Assembly: GCA_938015605.1 (NCBI GenBank)
Contig: CALLPO010000049.1
Span: forward strand, 1 to 17,208
Length of the DNA: 17,208 nucleotides
Direction of reading: 5' to 3'
Source of the DNA: an uncultured Candidatus Altimarinota bacterium
Lineage (GTDB): Bacteria > Patescibacteriota > Gracilibacteria > BD1-5 > UBA6164
Shown: positions 9,483-17,157 of the stretch, piece by piece
Position numbering within the stretch: position 1 is the stretch's first letter
Layout: the number at the start of each line of letters is the position of its first letter
Notes under the pieces: generated by a model
Database searches by the model: none
Told to the model about the DNA's origin: nothing
What the model saw: the letters and a program-made list of their open reading frames with translations, nothing else
Position numbers and translations under genes: made by a program

Positions 9483-9489
9483 AAATAAT
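9461..9489 (+). promoter_or_regulatory. Predicted promoter of the sulfur operon
   Basis: TTGACT (9461-9466), a 17-base spacer, AATAAT (9484-9489): both boxes 5 of 6 to consensus. RNA would start near 9496, giving a leader of about 100 bases before the DUF134 start at 9593. The -35 lies inside the nested inverted repeat, so the site reads as a repressible promoter. Confidence 0.5.
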
Positions 9490-9592
9490 AGTACTATATT
9501 TCTAAAGAAAATCAAAAAATAATATAAAAAAGATTTGACAAATCTTAGTTATGAAATATATTTCATAATGATTACTTCTAATAATTAAAACC

Positions 9593-9868
9593 ATGGCAAG
9601 ACCCTGTAAAATAAGAAAAGTGGATAAAACCCTATCTTTTACGTGTTTTAAACCTGTATGAGGAGATGATAATTTGTTACAAAAAGTAGAAATTGAACCA
9701 TGTGAACTACAGGCAATTAAGCTTTCTTGTAGTGATAATCTCTCACAAGTAGAAGCAGCTAAACAAATGGAAATCTCTGCTTCAACATTCAATAGGGTTC
9801 TAAAATGAGCACAAAAAAAGATTGCTGATGCTTTAATTAACTGAAAAGCTATCAAAGTTGTTGAATAA
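9593..9868 (+). CDS. DUF134 family helix-turn-helix protein
   Basis: 91 residues, the full family length. DUF134 proteins are small putative DNA-binding proteins of unknown target, often starting MPRP. Here the start is MARPCKIRKV, then FKPVGG, the conserved EIEPCELQAIKLS and a sigma-70-region-4-like helix-turn-helix at about 49-74 (LSQVEAAKQMEISASTFNRVLKGAQKKIADAL), ending in NGKAIKV. The Cys at 5, 18, 37 and 46 could bind a metal or sense sulfur or redox state, but that is inference. It leads the sulfur operon, 30 bases ahead of the membrane protein gene, and is a natural candidate for autoregulation through the repeat at 9450-9482. Confidence 0.9.
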
Positions 9869-9898
9869 AAAATACTTTAAATAAATAATATACTCACT

Positions 9899-11056
9899 AT
9901 GAAAGCAAAAAACTACTCTCCATTATACTTCTTAGCAGCTCTTGGAGCTGGATGAACAAGTGTTATGTTTTTTATGTATCTTATGTTTATGACAAAACAT
10001 CCAGATACTCCTATCCCAACTTTTGAAAGTATTTTTTCTCAATTTAGCTCTGGAGATATGTTTATACAAGCAGTAATTATATTTGCAGTAGCTTGAATTA
10101 TCTTCTTTGCAGTAAAGCATTTTCAATTACTTATTTGGAATCTAAAGAACTTCTCAAAGTTTAAACAAACATCTGAGTTTATAGAACTAAAAAAATGAAA
10201 CAAAGAAGTTCAACTTATGACTCTTCCACTTACTCTAGCCATGAGTGTAAATGTATTATTTATTATTTGAGCTGTGTTTGTCCCTAATTTGTGGTCAGTT
10301 GTTGAATATCTATTCCCATTTGCTCTAGTAGCATTTTGAGCTATTTGAATCCTCGCACTAAAACTTTTTGGAGATTATATGACAAGACTTCTTACTACAT
10401 CATCTTTTGATTTTGTACAAAACAATAACCTTGGACAAATGATTGCAATATTTGCATTCACTATGGTTTGAGTATGATTTGCAGCTTCTGCAGCTATGAG
10501 TCACAATGAAGTTACTGCAGTACTTGGAATAGTTTTTTCAATATTTTTCTCAGTAATTGCTCTATTTTTTGGAACTATAAAAGTAATACTCTGATTTAAA
10601 TCAATACTAAAAAACTGAATTAATACAGAGATGTCTCCTACTCTTTGGATTATGATCCCAATTCTTACACTTCTAGGAATTACGTATGTAAGACAAAGTC
10701 ATTGATTTGATCATCATTTAAATATTACAACTGAACCTGGAACTTATTTTGTTTTTACAACTGTAATTATATCTCTTCAAGCTATCTTTGGTTTTATTGG
10801 ATACAAGGTTATGAAAGCTAACAATTATTTCAAAGATTATATTCACTGAGATAAAAAATCTGCTTGAAGCTACGCTTTAATCTGTCCATGAGTTGCTCTT
10901 GTAGTGTTTGGATTTTTCTTCCTCCACCTAGGTTTAGTAAAAACTTGATTAGTAGATAAATTCTGAATTGCTTATTTTGTACTACTTGCACCTCTTGTAT
11001 ATTTACAATTCAAAACAATCCTCACAATGTGGAGATTAAACAAAAAAATGTTCTAA
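9899..11056 (+). CDS. Polytopic membrane protein, TDT/SLAC1-like transporter candidate
   Basis: 385 residues with about ten hydrophobic segments, beginning SPLYFLAALGAGGTSVMFFMYLMF. Size and segment number resemble the TDT/SLAC1 family (tellurite-resistance/dicarboxylate/anion exporters, including sulfite exporters). The opening also reminds me of membrane proteins annotated TsoY beside sulfur genes; I could not verify either link. A SHGFDHH motif (267-273) between membrane segments could bind a metal or take part in transport. KHPDTPIPTF follows the first segment. Position between DUF134 and a rhodanese makes a sulfur anion or sulfide-related substrate likely by context. The coding frame holds many TGA glycines in membrane segments. 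Its stop lies 36 bases before the rhodanese start. Confidence 0.7.
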
Positions 11057-11092
11057 AAAATACTAATTTTATACTAAAAATAATTAACAAAA

Positions 11093-11578
11093 ATGACAAA
11101 TAAAAAAACAATTCTTATAGATGTAAGAGAACCAGATGAATATGCAAAAGAGCATATAGAATGAGCTATTAATATACCAATGTCGACTATTCACTTTGGA
11201 TGAAAAGAAAAATTTAAGCCTTTTGAGGACCACCAAATTATTGTTCTCTGTGAAAGCTGAAATAGAGCAGCAATGTCTAAAAAAATCATAGAAAATGACT
11301 GTAAATGTGATGTAAGAGTTTATGAATGAGGTCTTATCTGATGGAAAGAAGAATGAAAAGAAACTTTTTGAAACAAATGATATAACATTCCTGTAATGAG
11401 GCAAGTTCAGATAGCTATCTGAGTATTATCACTGATTTTTGGGCTCCTAGCATATTTTGTTCATCCTAGCTTTGTCTTTGGGAATATAGGACTCTGAGCA
11501 TGACTTACTTTTGCTGGTATTACATGAAACTGTATGCTTGCAATGCTTATTGCAAAACTCCCCTTTAACAATAAATAA
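11093..11578 (+). CDS. Rhodanese domain with C-terminal DUF2892 membrane anchor
   Basis: 161 residues. Residues 1-97 are a single rhodanese domain: LIDVREPDEYAKEHIEGAINIP, the catalytic loop CESGNRAAM with Cys53 as sulfur acceptor, and VYEGGLIGW. Residues 101-158 are a DUF2892 membrane hairpin: VMRQVQIAIGVLSLIFGLL, then GLGAGLTFAGITGNCMLAM and LIAKLPFN. The arrangement is that of E. coli YgaP, a membrane-anchored sulfurtransferase. The role would be to carry sulfane sulfur as Cys-persulfide and pass it to or from thiosulfate, sulfide or a thiol. Invariant glycines (HIEGA, SGNRA, GAGL) are TGA. It lies 17 bases before the persulfide dioxygenase gene, its usual partner. Confidence 0.93.
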
Positions 11579-11595
11579 TATTTAATCAAAAAAAT

Positions 11596-12282
11596 ATGAT
11601 ATTTAAACAACTAATAGATACTGAAACTAGTACCTATACATACCTCCTAGCTGATGAAAATAGCAAAGAGGCTATAATTATAGATCCCGTAGTTGAACAA
11701 GTAGAGAGAGACACTCAGTTAATTAATGAACTGTGACTGACTCTGAAGTATATTCTTGATACTCATGTTCATGCTGATCACGTTACTTGAAGTGGCGAAC
11801 TCAGAAAAATTTTTCCAGAAGCTCAAATTGCAGTATGAAAAGAAAATAAACTTAAATGTGCTGACATTCTACTCCAAGATAAACAAGAACTTTCTTTCTG
11901 AGAATATAAAATCACCACTCTTGAGACACCAGGACATACAGCTTGATGTGTAAGTTATGTTTCTGAGGATATGGTATTTACATGAGATCTACTGCTGATA
12001 AAAGCAGCAGGAAGAACAGATTTTCAATCAGGTTCTAATGAAAAAATGTACCAAAATATTCAAGAAAGAATTTATACTCTCCCAGATGATACTACTATTT
12101 ATCCAGCTCATGATTATAATGGTTTTACCAGTTCAACAGTTGGACAAGAAAAGAAAAATAATCCTCTGATAAATGAAGCTACATCTCTAGAAGATTTTAG
12201 TGAATCAATGGATAATTTAGATTTGGCTTATCCTAAAAAAATTGATGTATCTCTTCCAGCTAACAAGCTCTGTTGAGAATAA
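11596..12282 (+). CDS. Persulfide dioxygenase (ETHE1-like), MBL fold
   Basis: 228 residues. ETHE1-type enzymes oxidise persulfides to sulfite using O2 and mononuclear iron. The MBL signature HVHADH is at 57-62; iron ligands should be H57, H114 (TPGHTAG) and D131 (TGDLLLI). H59, D61, H62 and H172 (PAHDY) are the conserved secondary residues. GRTDFQSGS (139-147) is diagnostic of the persulfide dioxygenase subgroup as opposed to glyoxalase II. Length is normal. Glycines in HVTGSG, FTGD and the C-terminal CGE are TGA. Last gene of the operon; a perfect hairpin terminator begins 1 base after the stop. A working copy would need oxygen, notable for a group usually found in low-oxygen settings. Confidence 0.94.
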
Positions 12283-12283
12283 T

Positions 12284-12314
12284 AAAAAAAGAAACAATAA
12301 TTGTTTCTTTTTTT
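12284..12314. terminator. Perfect 14-bp hairpin, bidirectional terminator
   Basis: A7GAAACAA (12284-12297), loop TAA, and its exact complement TTGTTTCT7 (12301-12314). The built-in A and T tracts let it work on both strands, ending the sulfur operon (+) and the gene cluster at 12314-16281 (-), whose last stop codon overlaps it. Confidence 0.8.
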
Positions 12315-12667
12315 TAGTCTTGTTTTTTTACAACTTTTATCACTTTATCTTTAGCAAATTTCTCTCACTCTTCTTCTCATCAAGTAAACTTTTGTTTCAT
12401 CTCTGTTGCTGCATCCATTCACCTATCAACTAGAATACTCTTCCCTATCCACATCATTATAGGAATACATATCCAGACAAAAATAACATTTCAAATTATA
12501 AGAGTCACAAAGTATACAAGTCCATTCAGAAAATAGAATAGTACAATATTAAAAGCAATAAATAGTAAAATAAATACCCACAGTATTTTTTTAATATTTC
12601 ACAGAATATCAGTAAGATTTAGTGATTTTGGAATATGGTCTTGTATGTTTTTTGGTATGTTTTTCAT
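12314..12667 (-). CDS. Small two-TM membrane protein, unknown
   Basis: 117 residues. Two strongly hydrophobic segments (about 27-46, ILWVFILLFIAFNIVLFYF, and about 50-74, LVYFVTLIIGNVIFVWICIPIMMWIG) are joined by a short loop. A charged, Lys-rich tail follows (EMKQKFTGGEEEGEKFAKDK). I recognise no family. It is 5 bases downstream of the lipoprotein gene and so probably on the same transcript as the pilin-like gene; a helper for envelope or pilus assembly is a guess. Its stop lies within the bidirectional terminator. Confidence 0.78.
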
Positions 12668-12672
12668 AGTTT

Positions 12673-12873
12673 TTATTGTAATTCATTTTGAGCTTCTATA
12701 GTGTTATTCATAGTATCAACAACGCTTTGAGCATCAGTAATTGATCATTCAAGTGTATCAGTATAATCAGAAACTATTTCTATTGATTCTTCAATTACTC
12801 AAACATCTTCATTAGTTGAATCACAAGAAGAAAATACAGATATAAACAATAGGAAAACAAATATCTTTTTCAT
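12673..12873 (-). CDS. Small predicted lipoprotein (66 aa)
   Basis: A classic signal with MKK, a hydrophobic run (IFVFLLFISVF) and a lipobox-like FSSC at 14-17, so Cys17 would be lipidated. The mature part is acidic and Ser/Thr-rich and probably a single helix (ESIEIVSDYTDTLEGSITDA). It is too short for the standard ORF threshold and contains two TGA glycines. It lies 14 bases after the pilin-like gene. Function unknown. Confidence 0.75.
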
Positions 12874-12887
12874 TAAAAATAGTATTA

Positions 12888-13634
12888 TTAATATGGAAGT
12901 GTCACATTTGATTTATTTAATAATACCTTTGTATAATCATCTTTATCAGCTAAAAGTCATTCAGTTTCCGCTATAGCTAATTGGATTGTAGAAACACCTG
13001 TCATATCAGTTTCAAACGTCAAAGTTTTTGAATCTCTAGCAACTTTTGTAATAACAAAAGTATCTCATGAGTTAGTTACTATAGTATCTTTTGATTTAAA
13101 TTTATTAGAATAATTTGTTCAGAGTGTTACAACATTCATTGAAACTGACTCAAGTGGAATTATATCAACTCATCTTCAAAAATAATTTCCCTTAATATAT
13201 GATTCTGAGTCATTATCTATTTCAAGTGTACTAGCAATTTCAAATCTTCATCAATAAGTTGTAGTTGCTCAAATTCTATATTCATTAATTCAATCTGGAT
13301 CCTGAAATTTAGATTTTATTATCTTTAGTGCTGTATAGTTAAGTATTCATGCATCATATGAATCTGAGTTGGAGGGTTTTCATCAAACATTAATAAATCA
13401 TTCAGAGAGTTTATTTTCATCATTTCATCAAACAAAAGCTAAAGGTAATATTCATTCAGCTTCTTTCACTAGTATTAAATTTGAAATATTACTTAAATCT
13501 AATGTTCTTTTAGAATTTCTAGAATCTACTCAATATTGTTGATATCACATGAAACCAATTGTTCATAAAATTGCTAAGATAGTAATTACAACTATGAGTT
13601 CTACTAAAGTAAATGCTTTTTTTTCTACAATCAT
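12888..13634 (-). CDS. Type IV pilin-like/pseudopilin protein
   Basis: 248 residues. The N-terminus MIVEKKAFTLVELIVVITIL is a prepilin leader: short basic leader, then F8 as the first mature residue and E12 at position +5, followed by the hydrophobic helix. Residue -1 is Ala where Gly is usual; prepilin peptidase can accept Ala. The C-terminal globular part is rich in Gly, Asn, Asp and beta strands and carries no motif I can name. Type IV pili in these bacteria are thought to serve attachment, twitching or DNA uptake. Nearly all glycines are TGA. It is 16 bases downstream of the aminopeptidase gene and 14 upstream of the lipoprotein gene. Confidence 0.88.
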
Positions 13635-13650
13635 ATTTATAAAAATTATT

Positions 13651-16281
13651 TTATAATAAACTCTTCCTCACAACCTCTCATACATCTGGAGACAGCTTCT
13701 CTCAATTGATTCTCTCAAGTTGTTTCCTTAATAATTCAGCTCTAGTCGGTTCCAAAATTTTCCAATTCATCATAGATTTAACTAGGCGTGAAGCTATCAT
13801 TGGATTAAGTATATTCAATTCTATAACTTTGTCCGCAATAAATTCATATCATGCTCAATCTTCACTATGAAAATGATAAGGATTTAAATTTGCAAATGCA
13901 TTAAAAATACTTCTAACCTTATTTGGATTAGTAATTTCAAAAAGCTCATGATTCACTAAGTTTTTAATTTCTTGAAGCATTCATTTAAGCGGTGAAGTTG
14001 ATTGTAGAGAAAACCATTTATCCATAACATTAGCATCATCTTTCCATTTATCATGAAATTCTGAAAGTGCTTGTTTACGAATATCATTATTAACTAATAC
14101 TATTGCTTGAAGTGCTCACATTTCATTTGTCATATTTGTAGCTTTTGTGAATTGATCATAAGCAAGTGAATTTTGATCAGATGAAATGGTAATATACTTA
14201 AGACACAAGTTTTTTAGTTTTCTATTTCATACTGACACTGTACTAATGTTATAATCTTCTGAAATATCTTCTGATAACAACAGATCTTCATAAGTCTTTG
14301 TGAATTCTGACTCAAAATTTTGGGCAATCTCTTTCTCAAAATCTCTCCTTATTTCATGAATAAGCTGAGGATTAACATTCTCTCATATTAAATTCATTAA
14401 TTCTGATTCAGTTGGGAGAACTAGACTTTCTCATTTAAAAGAGTTATCTAGAGTATCATTATTTAAAATACTTCCAAATGCATTTAGTAATTTTTCTTTA
14501 TATTCAGATGTTCCTGTTTTTATAAGTTCAAGTAATACTTCTTTGGAAAAATTTTGAAGAGCTTCAAATCTATTAAAATCATCAGTTTCATTTTTAACTA
14601 AGAATAAGTATTCAGAGCTTGAATAAGCATAATTAAGTTTAACTGGAGCAGAAAACCCCCTAAGTAAAGAAGGTAGTAATTTAGTATCTACATTATTAAT
14701 TTCCAATTTTTCTTCATCTTCTTGTAGTACAAATAATTTTTCTCAACTTGATTCTCAAGTTTCTTTATTAAATAAACTATATTTAATAGGTATAAGAAAA
14801 GGCCTCTTCTTTCATGCTGGAGTTTCTGGTGTATCAGGAGTATGTTGTCTAAAAAATAAAGTGTATTTTTTAGTTACTTCATCATAATCAGAAACAACAT
14901 CAACTATTGGTGTTCAAGCTTGATTATACCAGTTTTGCATTTGGTTAAGACTAATCCATTTTTCTTCAAGATAATCTTCATTAGCATCTCTCATAGCTGC
15001 TAAAAAATCCTCTGTAGTAACTGCTTCTCCGTCATGTCTATCAAAGTATAAATCCATTCATTTTCTAAATCATTCTCTTCAAAGTATTGATTCATATATT
15101 CCTATAACTTCTGATCATTTTTCATAGACAGTAAAAGTATAGAAATTTGAAATTTCTTCAAAACTAGCTGGCCTAATTGAATGAGCCATAGGACTAGCAT
15201 CTTCACTAAATTGGTAATTTCTTAGTGCTTTCACACTTTCTATTCTAGCAACACTTCTTGAATGCATATCTGAGGTAAATTCATGATCTCTGTATACAGT
15301 TAGTCATTCTTTTAGACTAAGTTGAAACCAATCTCTACATGTCACTCTATCCCCTGTCCAGTTATGAAAGTACTCATGAGCAATAACTTTTTCAACCCGG
15401 ATAAAGTCTCTGTCAGTTGCAGTATCAGGTGTTGCAAAAATACAAGCAGAATTAAAAATATTAAGTCATTTATTCTCCATAGCACCAGAGTTAAAATCAT
15501 CAACAGCTACTATCATAAAAATATCAAGGTCATATTCTAATCAGTATCTCTCTTCATCCCATGTCATAGATTTTTTTAATGATTCCATTGCAAAAGGACA
15601 CTTGTGAAGGTTATGAGATTCAGTAAAAATTCTGAGAACTACTTCTTTTCCACTCATAGTTGTAAAACTATCTTCTATATATTCTAAGTTTCATGCAACT
15701 AAAGCAAAAAGATAACATGGTTTTTTGAATGGATCTTTCCAAACAGCAAAATGTCTCCCATTTTCTAAATCACCTTCATCAACCTTATTTCAATTAGAAA
15801 GAAGTACTGGATATAATTCCTTATCTCCTGTTATTCTTACTATAAACATAGTCATAACATCAGGTCTATCTTGAAAATATGTCATTCTTCTGAAACCATG
15901 AGTTTCACATTGAGTACAAAATTTCCCTTGTGATTTATATAATCCCTCAAGAGTTGTATTAGTTTCTGGATGAATTTTTGTTACAATTTCTAAAGTAAAT
16001 TCACTTGGTAAGTTTTTTAAAATTAGAATATGTTCTTCTAACTTATAATCATCTTCAGATAATTCTTTGCTATCTAAGAATATATTTACTAGTTGTACAT
16101 CTTCTCAATTAAGTAATAATTCTTTTTGTCAAGAATGATTAATATTTTCATAGTATTTCGCACTTGTTGTAACAAGTGTTTCATCTTCATATAAATCAAA
16201 ATTCAAATCATATGATTCCACTTGATAAGCTGGAACTTCATAATCTTTTAAATAAACAACTTTATCATTTTTTTCTCACAT
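13651..16281 (-). CDS. pepN: Aminopeptidase N (M1 family)
   Basis: 876 residues, the full length of the alpha-proteobacterial/E. coli PepN type. The exopeptidase motif GAMEN is at 266-270, and the zinc site HEYFHN has H302 and H306 as ligands, E303 as the catalytic base and E325 (LSLKEGLTVY) as third ligand. The C-terminus, RINGEKLSPDVGEVVRKSLL, matches the helical end of PepN. It trims N-terminal residues from peptides in the cytoplasm, useful for an organism that lives on host-derived peptides. GGGAG abuts the ATG with no spacing, so it is not a normal Shine-Dalgarno. A predicted promoter is at 16319-16346. Confidence 0.96.
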
Positions 16282-16318
16282 CTCCCTCTAAAAATAAACA
16301 AAATAAAATACTGAAGTA

Positions 16319-16346
16319 AGTATATAAACTTCCTTCAATATTTCAA
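16319..16346 (-). promoter_or_regulatory. Predicted promoter for pepN cluster
   Basis: On the minus strand TTGAAA (16346-16341), 16 bases, TATACT (16324-16319). RNA would start near 16312, about 30 bases before the pepN ATG. It sits in the 82-base gap after the RhuM-like gene and may serve pepN, the pilin-like gene and the two small membrane-linked genes. Confidence 0.5.
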
Positions 16347-16363
16347 TAGGCTTTTCAATTTAT

Positions 16364-16867
16364 TTAAACATGTAATCTTTTACTAATTTCTTGTCTTCTA
16401 AGAGAGTGTATTAATTCAAGAGCTTTATTTAAAATATCCATACTTCTATCTTGATGACTATTATCTATAGTTGAAGTTTCAATATTTTCTTCCATAATAT
16501 TTTCTATTTTTTGGGCATTTTTACTAAGTCTAGTTTTGATAACCCTATTTGTGTGAATAATATATTTAGTCCCAGAAGTGGCTTTAATTCTGTAACCAAG
16601 AGATATAATTACTCCTAATCTAAAGAACTCAGTAATTTTTTTCTTCCCACCAATTTGAAATCTTTCTCTATTTTCTTTTTTAGAAAATATTCAATCAGAA
16701 AATATTTTCATAAGTTCATAATCAAGTCTCTCTTCAGTTATTTCAAAGAGTGAACAAATATCTATTTTAGAAAGCCATAAAGATTTTTTTGTAAAGATTA
16801 CATTTAAATCTTGGTCCAAATATTTAGAGCTAAATACTTCAATGTCGTTTGCATGTTTTGTGTTCAT
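16364..16867 (-). CDS. RhuM-like protein
   Basis: 167 residues from ATG at 16867; a GTG at 16900 is in frame but lies in the promoter. RhuM family proteins, first named from a Salmonella pathogenicity island, often appear on mobile or phage-like DNA and have no settled function. The match is in pattern: IEVFSSKYLDQDLNVIFTKK, then SLWLSKIDICSLFEI, then FRLGVIISLGYRIKATSGTKYIIHTNRVIKTRL, which parallels the family's AIIxVGYRVxxxxxTQFRIWxTxxLK. The N-terminal half has a helix-turn-helix feel. The C-terminal 50 residues are helical and charged. Only 1 of 6 glycines is TGA, against 12 of 16 in a neighbour gene, suggesting recent transfer. Confidence 0.78.
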
Positions 16868-16900
16868 GTGTGTAGTTTTATATAAGTAATATATACACAC
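16868..16900. promoter_or_regulatory. Inverted repeat GTGTGTA-N19-TACACAC
   Basis: Perfect 7-base arms at 16868-16874 and 16894-16900, lying exactly between the start codon of the RhuM-like gene (16867) and its predicted -10 box (16899-16904). A regulator here could block RNA polymerase or, in RNA, the start codon region could be folded. Autoregulation by the RhuM-like protein is possible. Confidence 0.5.
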
Positions 16901-16926
16901 TATATTTATTTTATATACCTTTGCAA
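16899..16926 (-). promoter_or_regulatory. Predicted promoter for the RhuM-like gene
   Basis: On the minus strand TTGCAA (16926-16921), 16 bases, TATAGT (16904-16899). RNA would start near 16892, 25 bases before the ATG. The -10 touches the inverted repeat. Confidence 0.45.
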
Positions 16927-16974
16927 GTTTTTTATATACTTTTTATTACTTTTATATATACATTGGCTTTAAAT

Positions 16975-17019
16975 AAAAAAGAAAAGACCCCTCTCTAAAT
17001 TTCTTTAGTGAGCGGTCTT
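16975..17019 (-). terminator. Strong intrinsic terminator of the mini-pilin gene
   Basis: On the minus strand AAGACC pairs with GGTCTT (17019-17014 and 16989-16984). Inside, CTC and CTAAA pair with GAG and TTTAG around a GAAA tetraloop, with only two single mismatches, followed by TTCTTTTTT. It is much more GC-rich than the AT-only hairpins elsewhere in the window. Confidence 0.85.
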
Positions 17020-17045
17020 GGTTCAGATTTACATAAGAATTATAA

Positions 17046-17144
17046 CTACATAGAAGCTACAGCTAGCAATCCAATTGCAAGTATAGTAACTGGCACCATT
17101 AATTCTTTAATTGTAAATCCTTTCTGTCGTCTATAATTTTTCAT
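17046..17144 (-). CDS. 32-residue pilin-leader peptide (truncated PilV-like?)
   Basis: MKNYRRQKG followed by FTIKELMVPVTILAIGLLAVASM, ending in TAG. This is a complete prepilin leader: basic leader, Gly at -1, Phe at +1, Glu at +5, and a hydrophobic helix whose ILAIGLLAVASM resembles PilV-type minor pilins, where Gln commonly comes next. The TAG could therefore come from CAG by one base change, but a TAA two codons later closes the frame anyway. It may be a gene remnant or a genuine mini-pilin. Its own Shine-Dalgarno and terminator argue for an expressed unit. It uses GGA for both glycines and has no TGA. Confidence 0.65.
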   Translation of the reverse strand: MKNYRRQKGFTIKELMVPVTILAIGLLAVASM

Positions 17145-17150
17145 AGATAA

Positions 17151-17157
17151 CTCCTTT
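17151..17157 (-). promoter_or_regulatory. Shine-Dalgarno AAAGGAG
   Basis: AAAGGAG six bases before the ATG at 17144. I find no comparable, correctly spaced site ahead of any other start in this window, where leaders are AT-rich and end in AAATG or similar. Confidence 0.75.

Noticed and set aside
9502..9855. 117-codon open frame on the minus strand, opposite DUF134
   Set aside because: Shadow of the DUF134 gene, which has full family length and motifs.
11084..11404. 106-codon minus-strand frame opposite the rhodanese gene
   Set aside because: Shadow frame; the plus frame holds the rhodanese active site and the DUF2892 anchor.
16868..16900. In-frame GTG at 16900 as the start of the RhuM-like gene
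   Set aside because: It overlaps the predicted -10 box and would precede the expected RNA start; ATG at 16867 starts just before the conserved region.
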